Part shown: piece after piece, positions 46,870 to 59,164 of the stretch | Position numbering within the stretch: position 1 is the stretch's first letter | Layout: every line of letters starts with the position of its first letter | The notes under the pieces: generated by a model | Told to the model about the DNA's origin: nothing | Seen by the model: only the letters and a program-made list of their open reading frames with translations | Database searches by the model: none | Translations under genes and position numbers: made by a program | Origin: Glycine soja | Lineage: Eukaryota > Streptophyta > Magnoliopsida > Fabales > Fabaceae | Assembly (NCBI RefSeq): GCF_004193775.1 | Contig: NC_041021.1 | Location: 36,095,718-36,159,717 of the forward strand | Length of the DNA stretch: 64,000 bases | Direction of reading: 5' to 3'

Positions 46870-49800
46870 AAGGATCAAAAGCAAAACTTTTCAAATATCA
46901 GGGAGCAAAAGCAGATTTTTTTTTTTATCAAGGATCAAAAACAAAAATTGGATATATATCAGGGATCACAAACATATTTTAGCATAAAAAAATTAGGTTA
47001 GTTGGATGTTGGGGTTTCACTAGGGTCAAGACAAACCCTCGAAGCTTAAAAAATATTTCTTGAGATATTTATAAATTATTGGTTAAAAAAGTCTTTACAT
47101 TGACAGGGAGATTTGAACTCGTGTCTTTATAAAATACGAGCTTGATCATCACCAACAAGTTCAATTTTATTAGTACTTTTGTGGTCAATCTTGCAAAATA
47201 ACTATTTGTTGCAACATTCACATGAAATGTGAATCAAAATACCTAGGAACAAGACCCTACCTAATTTATAGCTATTTTATAGAATAATTCATTAGTTAGT
47301 TATATGAGCATTTAACATTTAGAACTTTGAAATTCATGCCATCAATTAATAACAAAACAAGAAATATTAACTAACTACCATAATAGGTTTATAAGCATAG
47401 CAGTGTATAGAAGATAACTTCTTCCAAAATCAGCAAAATTCTGAAAACATTTGTAACTTTTACAAACACAAAAAAGAAAAAGAAACTAATATGCCCAAGT
47501 GTTATTGGATTGGATGTTCTTAAACATGATTTTGAGTTTGAGTTTTATGAATGAAAAAAATATGATTAAAAAAGTGATCCTACTAAAAATGTCAATCAGG
47601 TTTTTCGATGAAAATTAATTGTTGATGGATATTTCGTACAATGTCACGATGAAAACAATAAAAATGGTCTAAAGAGAGGAATATAAAATCTAATTCATAA
47701 GTATCATAAATATGGAGTGTTCATCCAATGGTTCAAAAAAAATATTATTTTAAGTTTTTTTGATAGGGATATTATTTTAAGTTAATAATTGGATTTGATG
47801 AGAGACTTAAAAATATATTAATTTAAGTTATAAAAAAGAGCAGAATATATCTAAAAGCCAGTTTTTTAAGCCAAAAAAATTTCTAAAATAATTATAATAT
47901 TAGTAATTTATAATTTAACAATAATACCCATATGCGTTCTAGAAAAAAATGTTAAACTTGTATTAAAACAAAATAAATTATAATCTTTTTCGATAATGTC
48001 CATATACAATCAAATGGCAATACTATTTACAACTTATTTATAAATAATCAGTATTTTAAGATATGCAATATATAAGATAAACCTTTATATTTATAAAATT
48101 AAAATTTATAATAAACAAAAAATTTAAACATGTAAGTAATATTATAATTAAATCTTATAATAAATAATTTATATATATAAATTATATTTTAAATATACTA
48201 TAAAAATATTGAATTTTGAGAATAGATTATTTAAGAGAAAAATATTAAAATTTAATTTAGAATAGAGATAAAATGTACTAAGATAAAAAGAAAAATAAGA
48301 GATAATTTTATATGATTACGGGAGAAAGTTTTTGGCTAATTGCAGAATTACTTAGTGAAATGCAACTTTAAAAGAAGAAAAAATAGAAAGAGTATTGAGA
48401 ATGTTAATAAAAGAGTGGAAGAGTGAGACTCTCACTCCTGATTATATTTTTTGATAACTACTATTAAAAAATTGTTTAAATTTAATTAAAGAGTGTATAT
48501 TAAAAAAAATAAAGGATTAAAAAAATCAATTATACATATAAAGATAAAAATAAGATAGTTAAGAGTTTAATTAGTTGTGGAGATATACTCAAAAAGATAA
48601 GATAGAAAAAATATTGATAATGTTTTAATTAAGGGAGTGAAGATTGCGCGATTTAAGTTTCATTCTCTAAGTTGTATATGTATTTATTTATTATTTATAT
48701 TTAAAATGTAATAACATATGGATATATTTTTATTACATATAATTAGTATTTTAGTTTTGCATTACCGCACATGGTGAACATTTTTATTCAATCATTATAA
48801 ATAATTATTTTTAAATATATAAATAATGCTATAATTAAAATTTATAAGTAATAATTATTTTTAGAAATATAAATTATATTTTGAATTTATAATGAATAAT
48901 TTTAATTATAATATAAATTATTTTAGATTATTATTATAATTAAAATAGGAAATTTAGTAAATAAATTTACAAATGAAAAGAAAAAAATTTAATATAATTG
49001 AAGAGTTTAATTGTTATTCACTTTTTTTTTTTGGAATTGTTATAGTGTAAAACAATTACAATTCATAATATGAATGTCTTTTAAGATAGTTAGGATGATT
49101 TTTTTTTAAATATGAGATTATGTGATTGGTTGATGGTGTTAAAAATTCTTTATGCATACCAATTAAATCAATAATTGGAAGAGTATTTTTTAACAGAATA
49201 ATTGAAAAGAGTTATTCTTTTATTAGTCAAAAGAGCTATTCTTTTATTAGTGAAAAGATTAGTTTTTTCACAATGTGATAAACTAAGGGTTAAATCCTTA
49301 TCGGAAGATGTACTTATATTTAGTATTCGTTTGTCTAGAACAAAATTGTCCTCGAAGGAAAAAAGTATGAGATTTTTTTTTAGTAAAATATATGTGTTAC
49401 TCACATAAAAAAAAGAAAGTTTTTAATAACTTTTTATGTTGATAACATATTACAAAGGAAAACTATATGTTTTATATCTTTCATTATGTTGATTTTTATG
49501 AGTTTAGTTACTCAAATTTATTTGAGTTAATTATATTTTTAGTCCCGAATTTATTTAAATTTTTACTTTGGATCCCTAGTAAGAAAAATTATCAATTTTA
49601 ATCGATGATATTTTTATCTTTTTACATTTTCAGTCCTCATAAATTATTTTGTTTTATTTTTAGTCTCTAACATTAATATCAATTGTTAAGAAACAAAGCG
49701 ATAAGTAGAATTTGTGTTCTTGTTAAAAAAAAGAGAGTAGAATTTTTGCTTGGAAATTTTATGTTTATGCTTCTCGCGGTTTTTAACTATTGTAAATTTT

Positions 49801-50870
49801 CTGGCAGATCAAAATCACCAAAAATATTACAATTATTAAAAAAAGCAACAAAAGCAAAATCAAAACTCAGAACACCTGATTTTTTAAAACAACCATATAT
49901 GTTACAAAAACAAACATTTTAATTTTTTTTTCCAAAAAGTTTATACTCGTCACTTTATCACTGTTAAAATTTACGTCAGGAATTAACGGTCTTGTTTGTT
50001 TTAGGCGACGAAAATTAATTAGCACAGACGGAAATAGTTACCTTAGTGTTTAGTGCAACAGATTTATAAAAAAATAATATCTAATTAGTGGATCTCATTC
50101 TTTCACTCGTACATTGATATTTTTATTCAATTTTTGTCTTTTTTATTACCAGTCAAGTGACTTTATATTAAGGGTATAATGGTATTTCAATCATAATATT
50201 ATTTTCACTTTATTTCTAAACTTATCTTCAAACCAACAACTTAACATTCAATTTTATTTCTCCTATTTTAAATTATCTCTTTTATTTTTATTTTTTCTAT
50301 TTCACTCATCTCTATTAAACATCTTCTAAAACAAAAGGGAAATAGAACAATATGAGAAACTAAAATAGTAAAAAAGAAAATTATAAGAGACTAAAAACAA
50401 AAAATAAAGATAAAAAAGGGGCTATGGGCTAACAAATATATTTTAAGGTTAACTAAGTAAAAGTTTTTAGTATCTAAACTTTATTTTTTTATTAAGGGTT
50501 TTAGTTTTTTAATTTTTGAAAAATTTTATTTTAGTTCTTAAAATTTTATTAAATAAATAAAATAATGAGTTCAATTTTTTATTTAAAGATTAAAAATTTA
50601 AATTTTATAAGTTTAGAGATATTAATTAATCAAACAAAAGTTTAAGAATTTAAAATCCTAATAAAAAATTGAAAAAAATTGATCAGTAAAATAAAAATTT
50701 AAGAACTAAAAATTAAATTTTGTAAAAATTTAGGAACTTCAAATTTAGTTAGTCGTGTATTTTTTACATTAGTATGTTGTATTTTTATTTTATCTAAATA
50801 ATTTTTAATTTGAAAAAAATCTTATAATTTGTTATTCTCTAATCACAGCATTCCTTATTATTCTCTTTCT
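46870..50870. other. AT-rich intergenic spacer
   Basis: No gene supported. It contains a possible SINE relic (47095-47190), a short duplication around 49203-49255 (ATTCTTTTATTAGT twice) and long runs of A/T. Open frames here are short, lysine/leucine-rich and typical of AT-rich noise. Confidence 0.6.
47095..47190 (-). repeat. Possible tRNA-derived SINE relic
   Basis: On the minus strand GAGTTCAAATCTCC resembles the RNA polymerase III B box (GGTTCRANYCC). About 50 bases upstream, AACTTGTTGGTGATG could be a decayed A box. This is the spacing of a tRNA-derived SINE head. No tail or target duplication was identified, so the call is weak. Confidence 0.28.
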
Positions 50871-50925
50871 TTTACGCCGGGGTTTTGGTTGCGCTCACAT
50901 CGTGTTCTCTGCGGCGCGAGCTAGC

Positions 50926-50933
50926 TAGGGTTT
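50926..50933 (+). promoter_or_regulatory. Telo-box in the eIF3m leader
   Basis: TAGGGTTT (reverse complement AAACCCTA) 24 bp before the ATG. Telo-boxes near the start of transcription are frequent in plant genes for translation machinery, which agrees with the downstream gene. The leader itself (50878-50956) is the most GC-rich stretch in the neighbourhood. Confidence 0.6.
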
Positions 50934-50956
50934 AGAACCTCGCAGTTACAGAAAAC

Positions 50957-53900
50957 ATGGCGACTGTGGTGCCAACCTCCGAAGAAGACGCTGCACTCTC
51001 CGTCGTTCGATTCGCCTCTGAACTTGCCTGGGCCGATGCCGGTCCCGAGGTTACTTTCTTCCTCTTTCTTCTCTCTAACCCTTTTCTGGCCTTTTTCTTG
51101 GCTCTAACTGTGAGTGGTTCGGTTATTGTGCTTATTTGTTGGTTAAGATGTGAGATTTTTACTTCTGATTATCTGCTAGGGACATAACGGTTTTATTCAC
51201 GATGCGCTGTGTATCTGCTAAGTGGTAATGCTCGTGGAGCTTAAAATTGAATCTGATTTTGTAAAACTCGGTGACTTATGATAGAGTTTTAAGTTTTGGT
51301 GTGTTTGTGAGGACTTGTCTGTGTCGTCGTTTGGTGTTGTAGAATTTTCCGAGATTCACGGCGATGTTTAGAAAATGAAAGGCAGGGAATTGTATATAAT
51401 AGTCAGATACATTGGTAGGTTGGATGTGAGAGAGGTTGATTTAGAAATATTGGGAATAGTAATTTTTGTGTGTATTTTTAGGGTTTGTCGGTGCTAGATT
51501 ATTTTCTTTTATTGCTGCTCTGTGCACTAATGCATCTTGTTATATGTAAGCGCATTTGTGTTGTTTTAATTTGGTGCTTGTATTATTTGTGAATTTAGTG
51601 TTTCCCATCTTGGTTTGTCAGGTTGCTGAGCCCCAAGTTAGCAGACTCTGCGTGGAGGCTGAAGAATTCATTGTTATGGGAAAGTGGTTGGAGCTAGCAT
51701 CATTGATGATTACCTCTGCTGAATTGATTTTCTCGAAGGTTTCTGAAAAAGGTAGAGTCATCTGTTTTACCTCTGCTCTTGGTGTTGCATTCCTCTTGCC
51801 TTGATGAAAAACATGAATTCTATGTGGCGTGTATGTTTTGTGCAATCATCTGAGCTGGAGCCTTTCCCAACTCTGCTACTTTGGTTTGTATATGGCATTG
51901 TTGATGTGTAATATTCTCTCAGCCCCTTTTCTTGATTATGTTGCCTTTGCAGCTTCCTTTTTGGGTATTGCATTTCTCACTTTCTTGTTAGAATCCAATT
52001 TGATGTTATATGGAGACTGCTCAGGCTGATAGGATCTGTCATTAATGTTACCAGCTGAATGTGAGTCTGTTAACAAGTTCTGTTATTTCTCGTACCAGAT
52101 ATAGAGTCCATCTTCACTATCATCTGCAATCTTGTTACAAAGACCGAAAATCCAGATGAAGTGATGGAGATTGTAAAAGTTATAACTACAAAAATACTCC
52201 AGCAGCCAAATGAAAAGCCTGCTGTGCGATTGAAGATGTAATGTCACATGCTACTAGGTTTAAAATTTTTGGTAATGCATGCTACTGTGACTATTTATAT
52301 TAGTTTTTAAAATATCTTCTCTTTTCTTTACAGTATGATCAGCCTGTACAACCTTTTGGAGACTCCATACTGCCAGTTTTATGTCTACATGAAGTTACTG
52401 AATTTAGCTGTTGATGGGAAAGTCACAGAACACATTATACCTTCATTCAATAAGATTGATAACTTCTTGAAAGACTGGAAAATTGGGATACCAGAACAGA
52501 GAGAGCTCTTTCTTGCTGTCTCTAATATTTTGAAGGAAAATAAAAGGTATAGCAGAAGTGGATTCCTTTTAACATCAATTTTAGAAATGTTCTCTTACCC
52601 CTCTTCGGAGTGGGAGTACCACTTAAGTTTCTTCTCATCAGTACTGCTTCCCCTTGAGACAGCAGCCTTCCATCTTTCAATCTTTTTTTTTTTAATACAA
52701 AAAATAGTAATTAGTATTGAATCTCATTTTATCTCAGCATGTCAAAGGATGCTTTTAAGTTCCTGACCAGTTATCTGGCAACTTTTTCGGGAGATGACTC
52801 ACATGTTTTGAGTGAAGCCAAGGAGGAGGCTGCACGTGCAATTGTGGAATTTGTGAGGGCACCTGACGTATTTCAGGTACCTTATCTAATTCTAATTATG
52901 ATGTTTGAAAGATTGTATGATCTAACAGTTTCCTACATTTTTCAATTAGTTTTATGAGTTACTGTTGTCAATACTAATGTCCTCATTTGTTTTTTCGATT
53001 GCTTCCTTTGCTTAGAAAATGCTCGTCTTTCTGCTTAGAAGTTTGGAACAGTGAAATGTCGTAATTGTTTAGTACTAAAACCTGTAGATTGATAAGGATG
53101 CTTTCTTGCTGTTATAGGCCATCTTTATTTAGAAATTAGAACTTCCATTTGTCTTTTGGTTGCTTTCAATGATCTCATTATTAATTTAACTCTTGTATAT
53201 CTAAGTCCAATACTTTTAATGTCATGTTTGGCCAAGATTGTAGTAAGTTCTTGAAGAGCATTCACTAAGTTGATTGTTGTGTTGTAGTGTGATTTACTAG
53301 ACTTGCCTGCTGTTACACAACTGGAGAAGGATGCCAAATATGCTCTGTTATATCAGCTTCTTAAGATTTTTCTTACCCAGAGGCTGGATGCATACTTAGA
53401 CTATCATGCTGCCAATTCCACCTTGTTGAAAAGTTATGGTAAGCACTGTTTATGAATGATTATCATTTATCAATAGTTACATATACAGGGTTCTTTTCTA
53501 CTTTATGTTACTATCTAAATGTTTTGATGTTATGATGCTCTTTTAGGCCTTGTGCATGAAGAATGCATTGCCAAAATGAGGCTTTTGTCATTGGTGGATC
53601 TTAGCTCTGATGGATCTGGCCAAATTCCATATGAACTTATTAGGGACACACTTCAGGTAAATTTATTTTTGGTTTCTATGTTTGTATTTGTGTTCTTCCT
53701 AGCATAATTGAAATGTTGTGACATCCCTTTCAGATCAGTGATGATGAGGTGGAACTATGGGTAGTTAGAGGATTAACTGCTAACTTAATTGACTGTAAGA
53801 TGGACCAAATGAATCAAGTTGTAGTTGTCAGGTATGCTCTACCTCTATTTTTTGTCTCTCTCAGCTCCCTACTCTGTGGACACATGGACTTCAACAGTTG

Positions 53901-54564
53901 CACCTATTGGCCATAGTTATATTTGTTCAGCATCATATATCCCCCCAAGTTGAAAATTCATTTAGCTGTTATCTATGATTTAACTTAATGCAAATGTTTA
54001 ATGTGCAGTCATCCTACTGAGCGTGTGTTTGGTCAGCACCAATGGCAAGCACTGAGAACAAAGCTAGTGACATGGAGGGTAAAGAATTTCTCGTCCATAA
54101 TTTTCTGAATTATAATTAGATACATCATAATGCATCGAAGTGTTTGTACTATTCCTATTTTTAATTGACAATTGAATTCATAAATTTAATTTTGGAGGAA
54201 AAGAACTATGGAAGTTAATTTTTGCTAATCAGAATTTCAATCAATAGCTGCCTTGAATTTATGACCTTTAATATCATGAATGGCCAATATTTCTCGTCCA
54301 TAATTTTCTGAATTATAATTAGATACATCATAATGCATCGAAGTGTTTGTACTATTCCTATTTTTAATTGACAATTGAATTCATTAATTTAATTTTGGAG
54401 GAAAAGAACTATGGAAGTTAATTTTTGCTAATCAGAATTTCAATGAATAACTGCCTTGAATTTATGACCTTTAATATCATGAATGGCCAATATTTTTGTA
54501 AGATTTGAATTATGCTGCATATTGAAATGCTTAATGACTTTTTCATTAACAAGAATATCACTAA

Positions 54565-54632
<68 letters not shown>

Positions 54633-54885
54633 ATATTGGTGGTGTATACAATTTTAATTATGATTTCATAATATATCCTTTTATTGATGAATTTTTTTTC
54701 GTAACAACTTTTATTTGATGGAATGGCGTTGCTTCAACACAAGTGACTGATTTTTTATTTGCTATGATGTTTAATTGCCTGTTTCCTATTTCTAGGGAAA
54801 CATTGCAAATGTGATCAGTACCATTCAGGCCAACAAAATAACGGAGGATGGGTCCCAGGCAGCCCAAGGCTTGGTAGTTCGGTGA
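50957..54885 (+). CDS. eIF3M: Eukaryotic translation initiation factor 3 subunit M
   Basis: Ten exons: 50957-51049, 51622-51751, 52099-52237, 52334-52546, 52738-52876, 53288-53438, 53547-53656, 53734-53831, 54009-54078, 54796-54885. All have GT/AG borders; 1233 nt give 410 residues, the normal plant length. The product is a helical-repeat protein with a C-terminal PCI domain (about residues 220-380, including 'MRLLSLVDLSSDGSGQIPYELIRDTLQISDDEVELWVVR' and 'VVVVSHPTERVFGQHQW'), the winged-helix part that joins eIF3 subunits into the octameric core on the 40S ribosome. Identification rests on characteristic stretches such as 'RFASELAWADAGPEV' and 'LLETPYCQFYVYMKLL'. Cytoplasmic; a housekeeping role is expected. 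A second plant PCI paralogue exists in other species, so this may be one of two copies. No defects were seen. Intron 9 has grown by a tandem duplication and an (AT) run. Confidence 0.95.
54091..54490. repeat. 203-bp tandem duplication in eIF3m intron 9
   Basis: TCGTCCATAATTTTCTGAAT begins at 54091 and again at 54294, and the text continues nearly identical (AATGCATCGAAGTG, GGAGGAAAAGAACTATGG, TTAATATCATGAATGGCCAA) to the end of the second unit. Only a few substitutions separate the copies, so the duplication is recent. It begins just inside the donor site. Confidence 0.93.
54567..54627. repeat. (TA)n microsatellite, about 60 bp
   Basis: Uninterrupted TA dinucleotides in eIF3m intron 9, between the tandem duplication and the last exon. 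Likely polymorphic in length. Confidence 0.95.
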
Positions 54886-55379
54886 GGACGATTGAGTGAA
54901 GCAATTATCTGAGTATCTAGATTTTATCCAGGTGGAATTTTTTTATCTTAAACAGAGGATAAGAGTGTAATTTGCTTTGTTGCAATTTATTTTTCCATTT
55001 ATTTTAGTTGGCTGGTGACTCTAATTTGTACTAAACTTTGGCAGAGCCATTTTGATTGAAGTTTTTCCATTTTTAATTTAGACCAGCCTCATTTCTAAAT
55101 ATCTTTCTGTCGTCTAAGTTAACCAGTGCGATTGTTGTTGCCCTGATTGCATAGTCAATTCAACTATCAAATTCATATTAGTATATTTTCACTCTTACAA
55201 CGCGTGCTTGACACTTCTTTATACTTGTATTTATAGGAGAAGCGTAAAGTGCATTTTGGAATTCGCTTCAACACTAGACTAGATAGTTTAATTGGGATCG
55301 ATTGCTCTGTTTAAGAGATGAATTTTTTAGGGGTATGTTTGCCTTACTTTTGGCGAGATGGAGATATGTATGCCAAAGA

Positions 55380-56266
55380 GGCAATCTAGATGACAATTAT
55401 TAAGTAACAAAACGTATAACATTTTATGCGGTTAAATCTAAACTATAACTACAATGGCAAAATGAGTTGAATTTGGCTAGTTAAAATGGGTTGGGTTACG
55501 TGATTAAATTCCTCAACGTACATAACTCGCATAATTCGACGGGTCAATGGATAAGTTTAGTTAAGTTGGCTTGTTGTACTGAATAAATTCAGAGTGTTGT
55601 CAGATGCACCCAGCATTATTGTTGGTGTACCCAGCATTTTAAAAATATGGTAAAATTGTTCCGGATCAAGTTGATCCGTAAGAGACTTCCGGATCAAGTT
55701 AATCCGTAAGTCTCTTACGGATCAACTTGATCCGTAAGAGAAAAAATAATAATTTATTAAATATACAATATATTTAAAGATATTGTTTAAGATTATTTTA
55801 TACATATTAATAAAAATCAATAAATACATAAAAGATAATAATAATTTTATAAAATTAATATTATCATCATTAATTTTTTTTAATAATTAATCATATCATT
55901 AATATTATAAAGAATATAAAAAAATAATTAGTATTATATTAAAAATTAAAATACTAACTACTTTATAATACATTTTTTTACATGATCATTAGTATAAGTG
56001 GAAAAATAGTAATTATAAGAGAATTTAAAAACATTAGTACGTTATATAAAATAAGGATCTTAGATAACGAATGATGTCCATTTTTTGTTTAATTTTTTTT
56101 ACACCATTTTCAACTTCTTTATTTCAATTATATTTAAAGTTATATTTCAAATTATTTTTTATTAGTTGGTAAACTAAGTTAACTAGACCATTTATAATAA
56201 TTTACATATACTATAACTAAGTTAACTAGACCATTTTAATAACACGCGTGTATATAAACACAAATG
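55380..56266. other. Spacer between eIF3m and the SIRE-type element
   Basis: AT-rich, without a gene. It contains a group of imperfect palindromes at 55661-55740, described separately. Confidence 0.6.
55661..55740. repeat. Cluster of three CGGATCAAGTTGATCCG palindromes
   Basis: Units at 55661 and 55689 are direct copies 28 bp apart (CCGGATCAAGTTGATCCGTA and a near copy). The third, 55712-55740, is a perfect inverted repeat with 14-bp arms, CTCTTACGGATCAA and TTGATCCGTAAGAG, around one base. Two short direct repeats (ACCCAGCATT) sit just upstream at about 55608 and 55630. Confidence 0.85.
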
Positions 56267-57357
56267 TGTTAGACAAGTGGCCTCAGATATCTTAAGAAGG
56301 GGGGGTTGAATTAAGATATTCCAAACTTTTTCCCCTAATTAAAAATCTATCTTACTTTTTACTTAAGTTATGAATTCCCTTAATGACAATCTTCTTAAAT
56401 ATTAATTCAAATGAAGCAACTTGAATATGAATATAAAGCAATAATAAATAAAGGAGATTAAGGGAAGAGAAAATGCAAACTCAGTTTTATACTGGTTCGG
56501 CCACACCCTTGTGCCTACGTCCAGTCCCCAAGCAACCCGCTTGAGAGTTCCACTAACTTGTAAATTCCTTTTACAAGTTCTAAACACACAAGGACAACCC
56601 TTCCTTTGTGTTTAGAGATCTTTTACAACAAGAGACTCACAGTCTCTTAATCCCTTAGAGAATGAGAAGAAGAAGAGGAACAAATCTCTCTAGAAAGAGA
56701 TGGATTTTACAGATTGAGCACTCAATTAATTCCTTAATGAATTGCAATTGAATTGGCCAAGGAATTCTTAAGAGGATAAAATGAATTTGCTCTTTGAGAG
56801 GATAAACACTTTGTTGTACTGAAAATCTCTGAGCAATTTCGTGTTTAAGTCACATATATATAGACCATTGGTGGTCATGAGTAAAGCCTTTGAAAAGTTG
56901 TGACTCTTGAAATTATTTTTCTGAAATTCCTGTCTGGTAATCGATTACAGAAATTGTGTAATCGATTACAGCTTTTAAAATTTGAATTAAAACGTTTACT
57001 AACTGCTGGTAATCGATTACCAAAATTGTGTAATCGATTACAGCTTTTAAAATTTCGAATTCAAATTTTTATAGCTGTTATAAAACGTATTTGGCCACTG
57101 GTAATCGATTACATCCTCTGGTAATCGATTACCAGAGAGTAAAACCTTTGAAAAACACTTTTTATTTTAAATCACTTGGCCAAACCTTTGCTAATTCAAT
57201 TAGGAATTCCCTTCCTAATATTCTAGTGATCATCTTGATGTTGTGACTTGTAATCTTGAAGTATTGTCTTGAATTTTAATCTTGAAAAGCCCATTTGCAT
57301 CAATTGCAACACATCATCATGATCATCATCAAAACATCAAAGCCAATTGCATCTACA
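56267..57357 (-). repeat. 3' LTR of SIRE/Maximus-type Copia element
   Basis: 1091 bp. The plus strand starts TGTTAGACAAGTGG and ends GCATCTACA, that is TG...CA on the minus strand. It is immediately preceded, in the element's direction, by a polypurine tract AAAAAGGGGGAGAT (57358-57371). Its end resembles that of the nested LTR at 43928-44985. Six GTAATCGATTAC palindromes occur at 56937-57132. The partner LTR lies right of the window, so age and target duplication cannot be judged. Confidence 0.9.
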
Positions 57358-57371
57358 ATCTCCCCCTTTTT
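57358..57371 (-). other. Polypurine tract
   Basis: Minus-strand AAAAAGGGGGAGAT directly before the TG of the 3' LTR. This is where plus-strand DNA synthesis starts in LTR elements, and it confirms the LTR border and element orientation. Confidence 0.9.
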
Positions 57372-57825
57372 GATGATGACAATACAATACCTGAAATCAA
57401 GATTCAAGCAAGCAACAAACAATTGTATATAGATAAAATGTGCATCCGTTTTCTCCCCCTATATTTCGGAATACATGATCACTTGATTTCTAAGTTTGTT
57501 AAGCTTTTTCTTAAGCTTTTGCTACAACCTTTTTCTCCCCCTTTGGCAACATCAAAAAGCCAAAGAACTCGGAAATCAACACAGTTATAACAATGGAGTA
57601 GCAAGATATAAGTATCAGAGTATTAAATCCAATAAGCCAAACTCATAATCAAGAAAATAATCAAACCAGAATTCTAATAACATAAAATGTCAATAACCAC
57701 AAAATATCCAAGACTGAAACACAAGAAAAAAAATAAGCAAAGTACTTAGCATAATAATGTAAATTCTAAGAAACTAAAAGCCAAAATACACGGCTTATAA
57801 AAGATAAATAAGCAGAATCTAAAAT

Positions 57826-58962
57826 CTAAGAAGACGGAGGAGGTGGTGGAAGATCGAAACTCTGACGAATGTATCCGACATCCTCTTCAAGCTGTGTAAG
57901 ACGAATGTCCATACCGGCAAAGCGTGAATCTAACGAGTCAAAGCGGTCACCAACATACGAACGAAGACCCCGTAATTCGGAGAGGACTTCATTCATGAGT
58001 GCGGAATCTTCACGTTGAGGGGGAGGTGAAGGAGTACGTTCATCTTGAGGAGGGAGTGCATCCTTCTTCAGCCATTGTCCATTCCGATCTTTACGATACC
58101 CAAAGGAGGTCACTGCTCCAGCACCAATTGCAAAGGAACGCTTGACTTGAACAAAGGGTTCATCATCAAGCGGAATTTGAAAATGACGCAAAAATAGAGT
58201 AATCAAATGTGGATAAGGAAGAGGTGCATTGGCCCGTAATGCCTTATGCATTCGGTACCGAACCAAATGGGCCCAGTCGATCTGACGACCGGTTAGAAAA
58301 GCCCACATAAGAATCAAATCCTCCTCAGAGGCTTGTGCTAAATTTGAAGACCGAGGAAGCAAAATCCTAACAATGATATAATGCATGATGCGATTATCAA
58401 AAGTTAATGACCCGGCCAACAATCTACCGGTCATGTCAGCTTGATCATTGCAGACCATGCGACGAGCATCATGACTCGAATAATCGAATTTCCAGTCATC
58501 AACAATGGTGCCCTCAAAAGGTGCACCTTGACTGGGTAAATGAGTCAAAGAAAAGAAAAGTGACTGATCAATGACCATAGAAGTACCATGCACCTCAGAC
58601 ATAATAATACCATCCTGAATTTTTAAATTGCAGTAGAAGACCTTTACAAGTTCAGGATAATATGGCAATTTAAATGACATGAAATCAACAAGACCAGAAT
58701 TTTGAAACACTTGATAGCAATCAAACGTTTCATCATTAAAGAACTCTACGTCTAGGTACTTAGGGTCTAAGATTATTCTAGAAGAAAACTGAGAAAGGTA
58801 CCGTAGACGTTGATCATCGGATGAAAACAGTGTTGATGATCTTGGAGATGACAAAGAAGGAGGAATAGGTGCTGTGGGTGCTCCAGATGGGCCGTGACGG
58901 CGATGGGCAGCAGCGGTAGCGGTGGAGGATGATCCCTTTCTCTTCTTTGATGGCTCTGCCAT
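57826..58962 (-). CDS. Envelope-like/extra ORF of the SIRE-type element
   Basis: 378 residues, uninterrupted, after pol and before the 3' LTR, the position of the envelope-like ORF in SIRE-type Copia elements. The N-terminus is basic and low-complexity ('AEPSKKRKGSSS', a probable nuclear-type basic cluster, then Pro/Ser-rich to about residue 45). The middle (about 50-280) is globular and resembles the 'putative plant transposon protein' domain family widespread in legume retroelements ('LVDFMSFKLPYYPELVKVFY', 'MWAFLTGRQIDWAHLVRYRM'). The C-terminus (about 310-370) is predicted coiled coil ('MNEVLSELRGLRSYVGDRFDSLDSRFAGMD') followed by a proline run. I see no signal peptide or transmembrane segment, so true envelope function is unsupported. 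Role unknown. Confidence 0.8.
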   Translation of the reverse strand: MAEPSKKRKGSSSTATAAAHRRHGPSGAPTAPIPPSLSSPRSSTLFSSDDQRLRYLSQFSSRIILDPKYLDVEFFNDETFDCYQVFQNSGLVDFMSFKLPYYPELVKVFYCNLKIQDGIIMSEVHGTSMVIDQSLFFSLTHLPSQGAPFEGTIVDDWKFDYSSHDARRMVCNDQADMTGRLLAGSLTFDNRIMHYIIVRILLPRSSNLAQASEEDLILMWAFLTGRQIDWAHLVRYRMHKALRANAPLPYPHLITLFLRHFQIPLDDEPFVQVKRSFAIGAGAVTSFGYRKDRNGQWLKKDALPPQDERTPSPPPQREDSALMNEVLSELRGLRSYVGDRFDSLDSRFAGMDIRLTQLEEDVGYIRQSFDLPPPPPSS

Positions 58963-59164
58963 TTGATGAAGTTTTTCTGGATTTCGATCGGTGGAAGTGA
59001 AAGAGGAGTGAAAAAGAGGAAGATTGGGCTTTACGGGACGTGATTTGGTGAAGAATTGAGTGAGAATCGAAGGTTTGAAGTTCTAGGTATGGAGGAAAAC
59101 GTGGAGGAAGCTTTGGCTGCGCAGCAGCTCGGATTTCGGGAGTATTTATAGAAGATGACGCATT

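Noticed and set aside
47095..47190. Possible tRNA gene from the B-box-like word
   Set aside because: No cloverleaf can be drawn and the A box is poor; kept only as a weak SINE relic.
49202..49408. Open frame of 68 residues with a repeated 'LLVKRAILLLVKR' start
   Set aside because: Comes from a short DNA duplication in AT-rich spacer, also open on the opposite strand; no family likeness.
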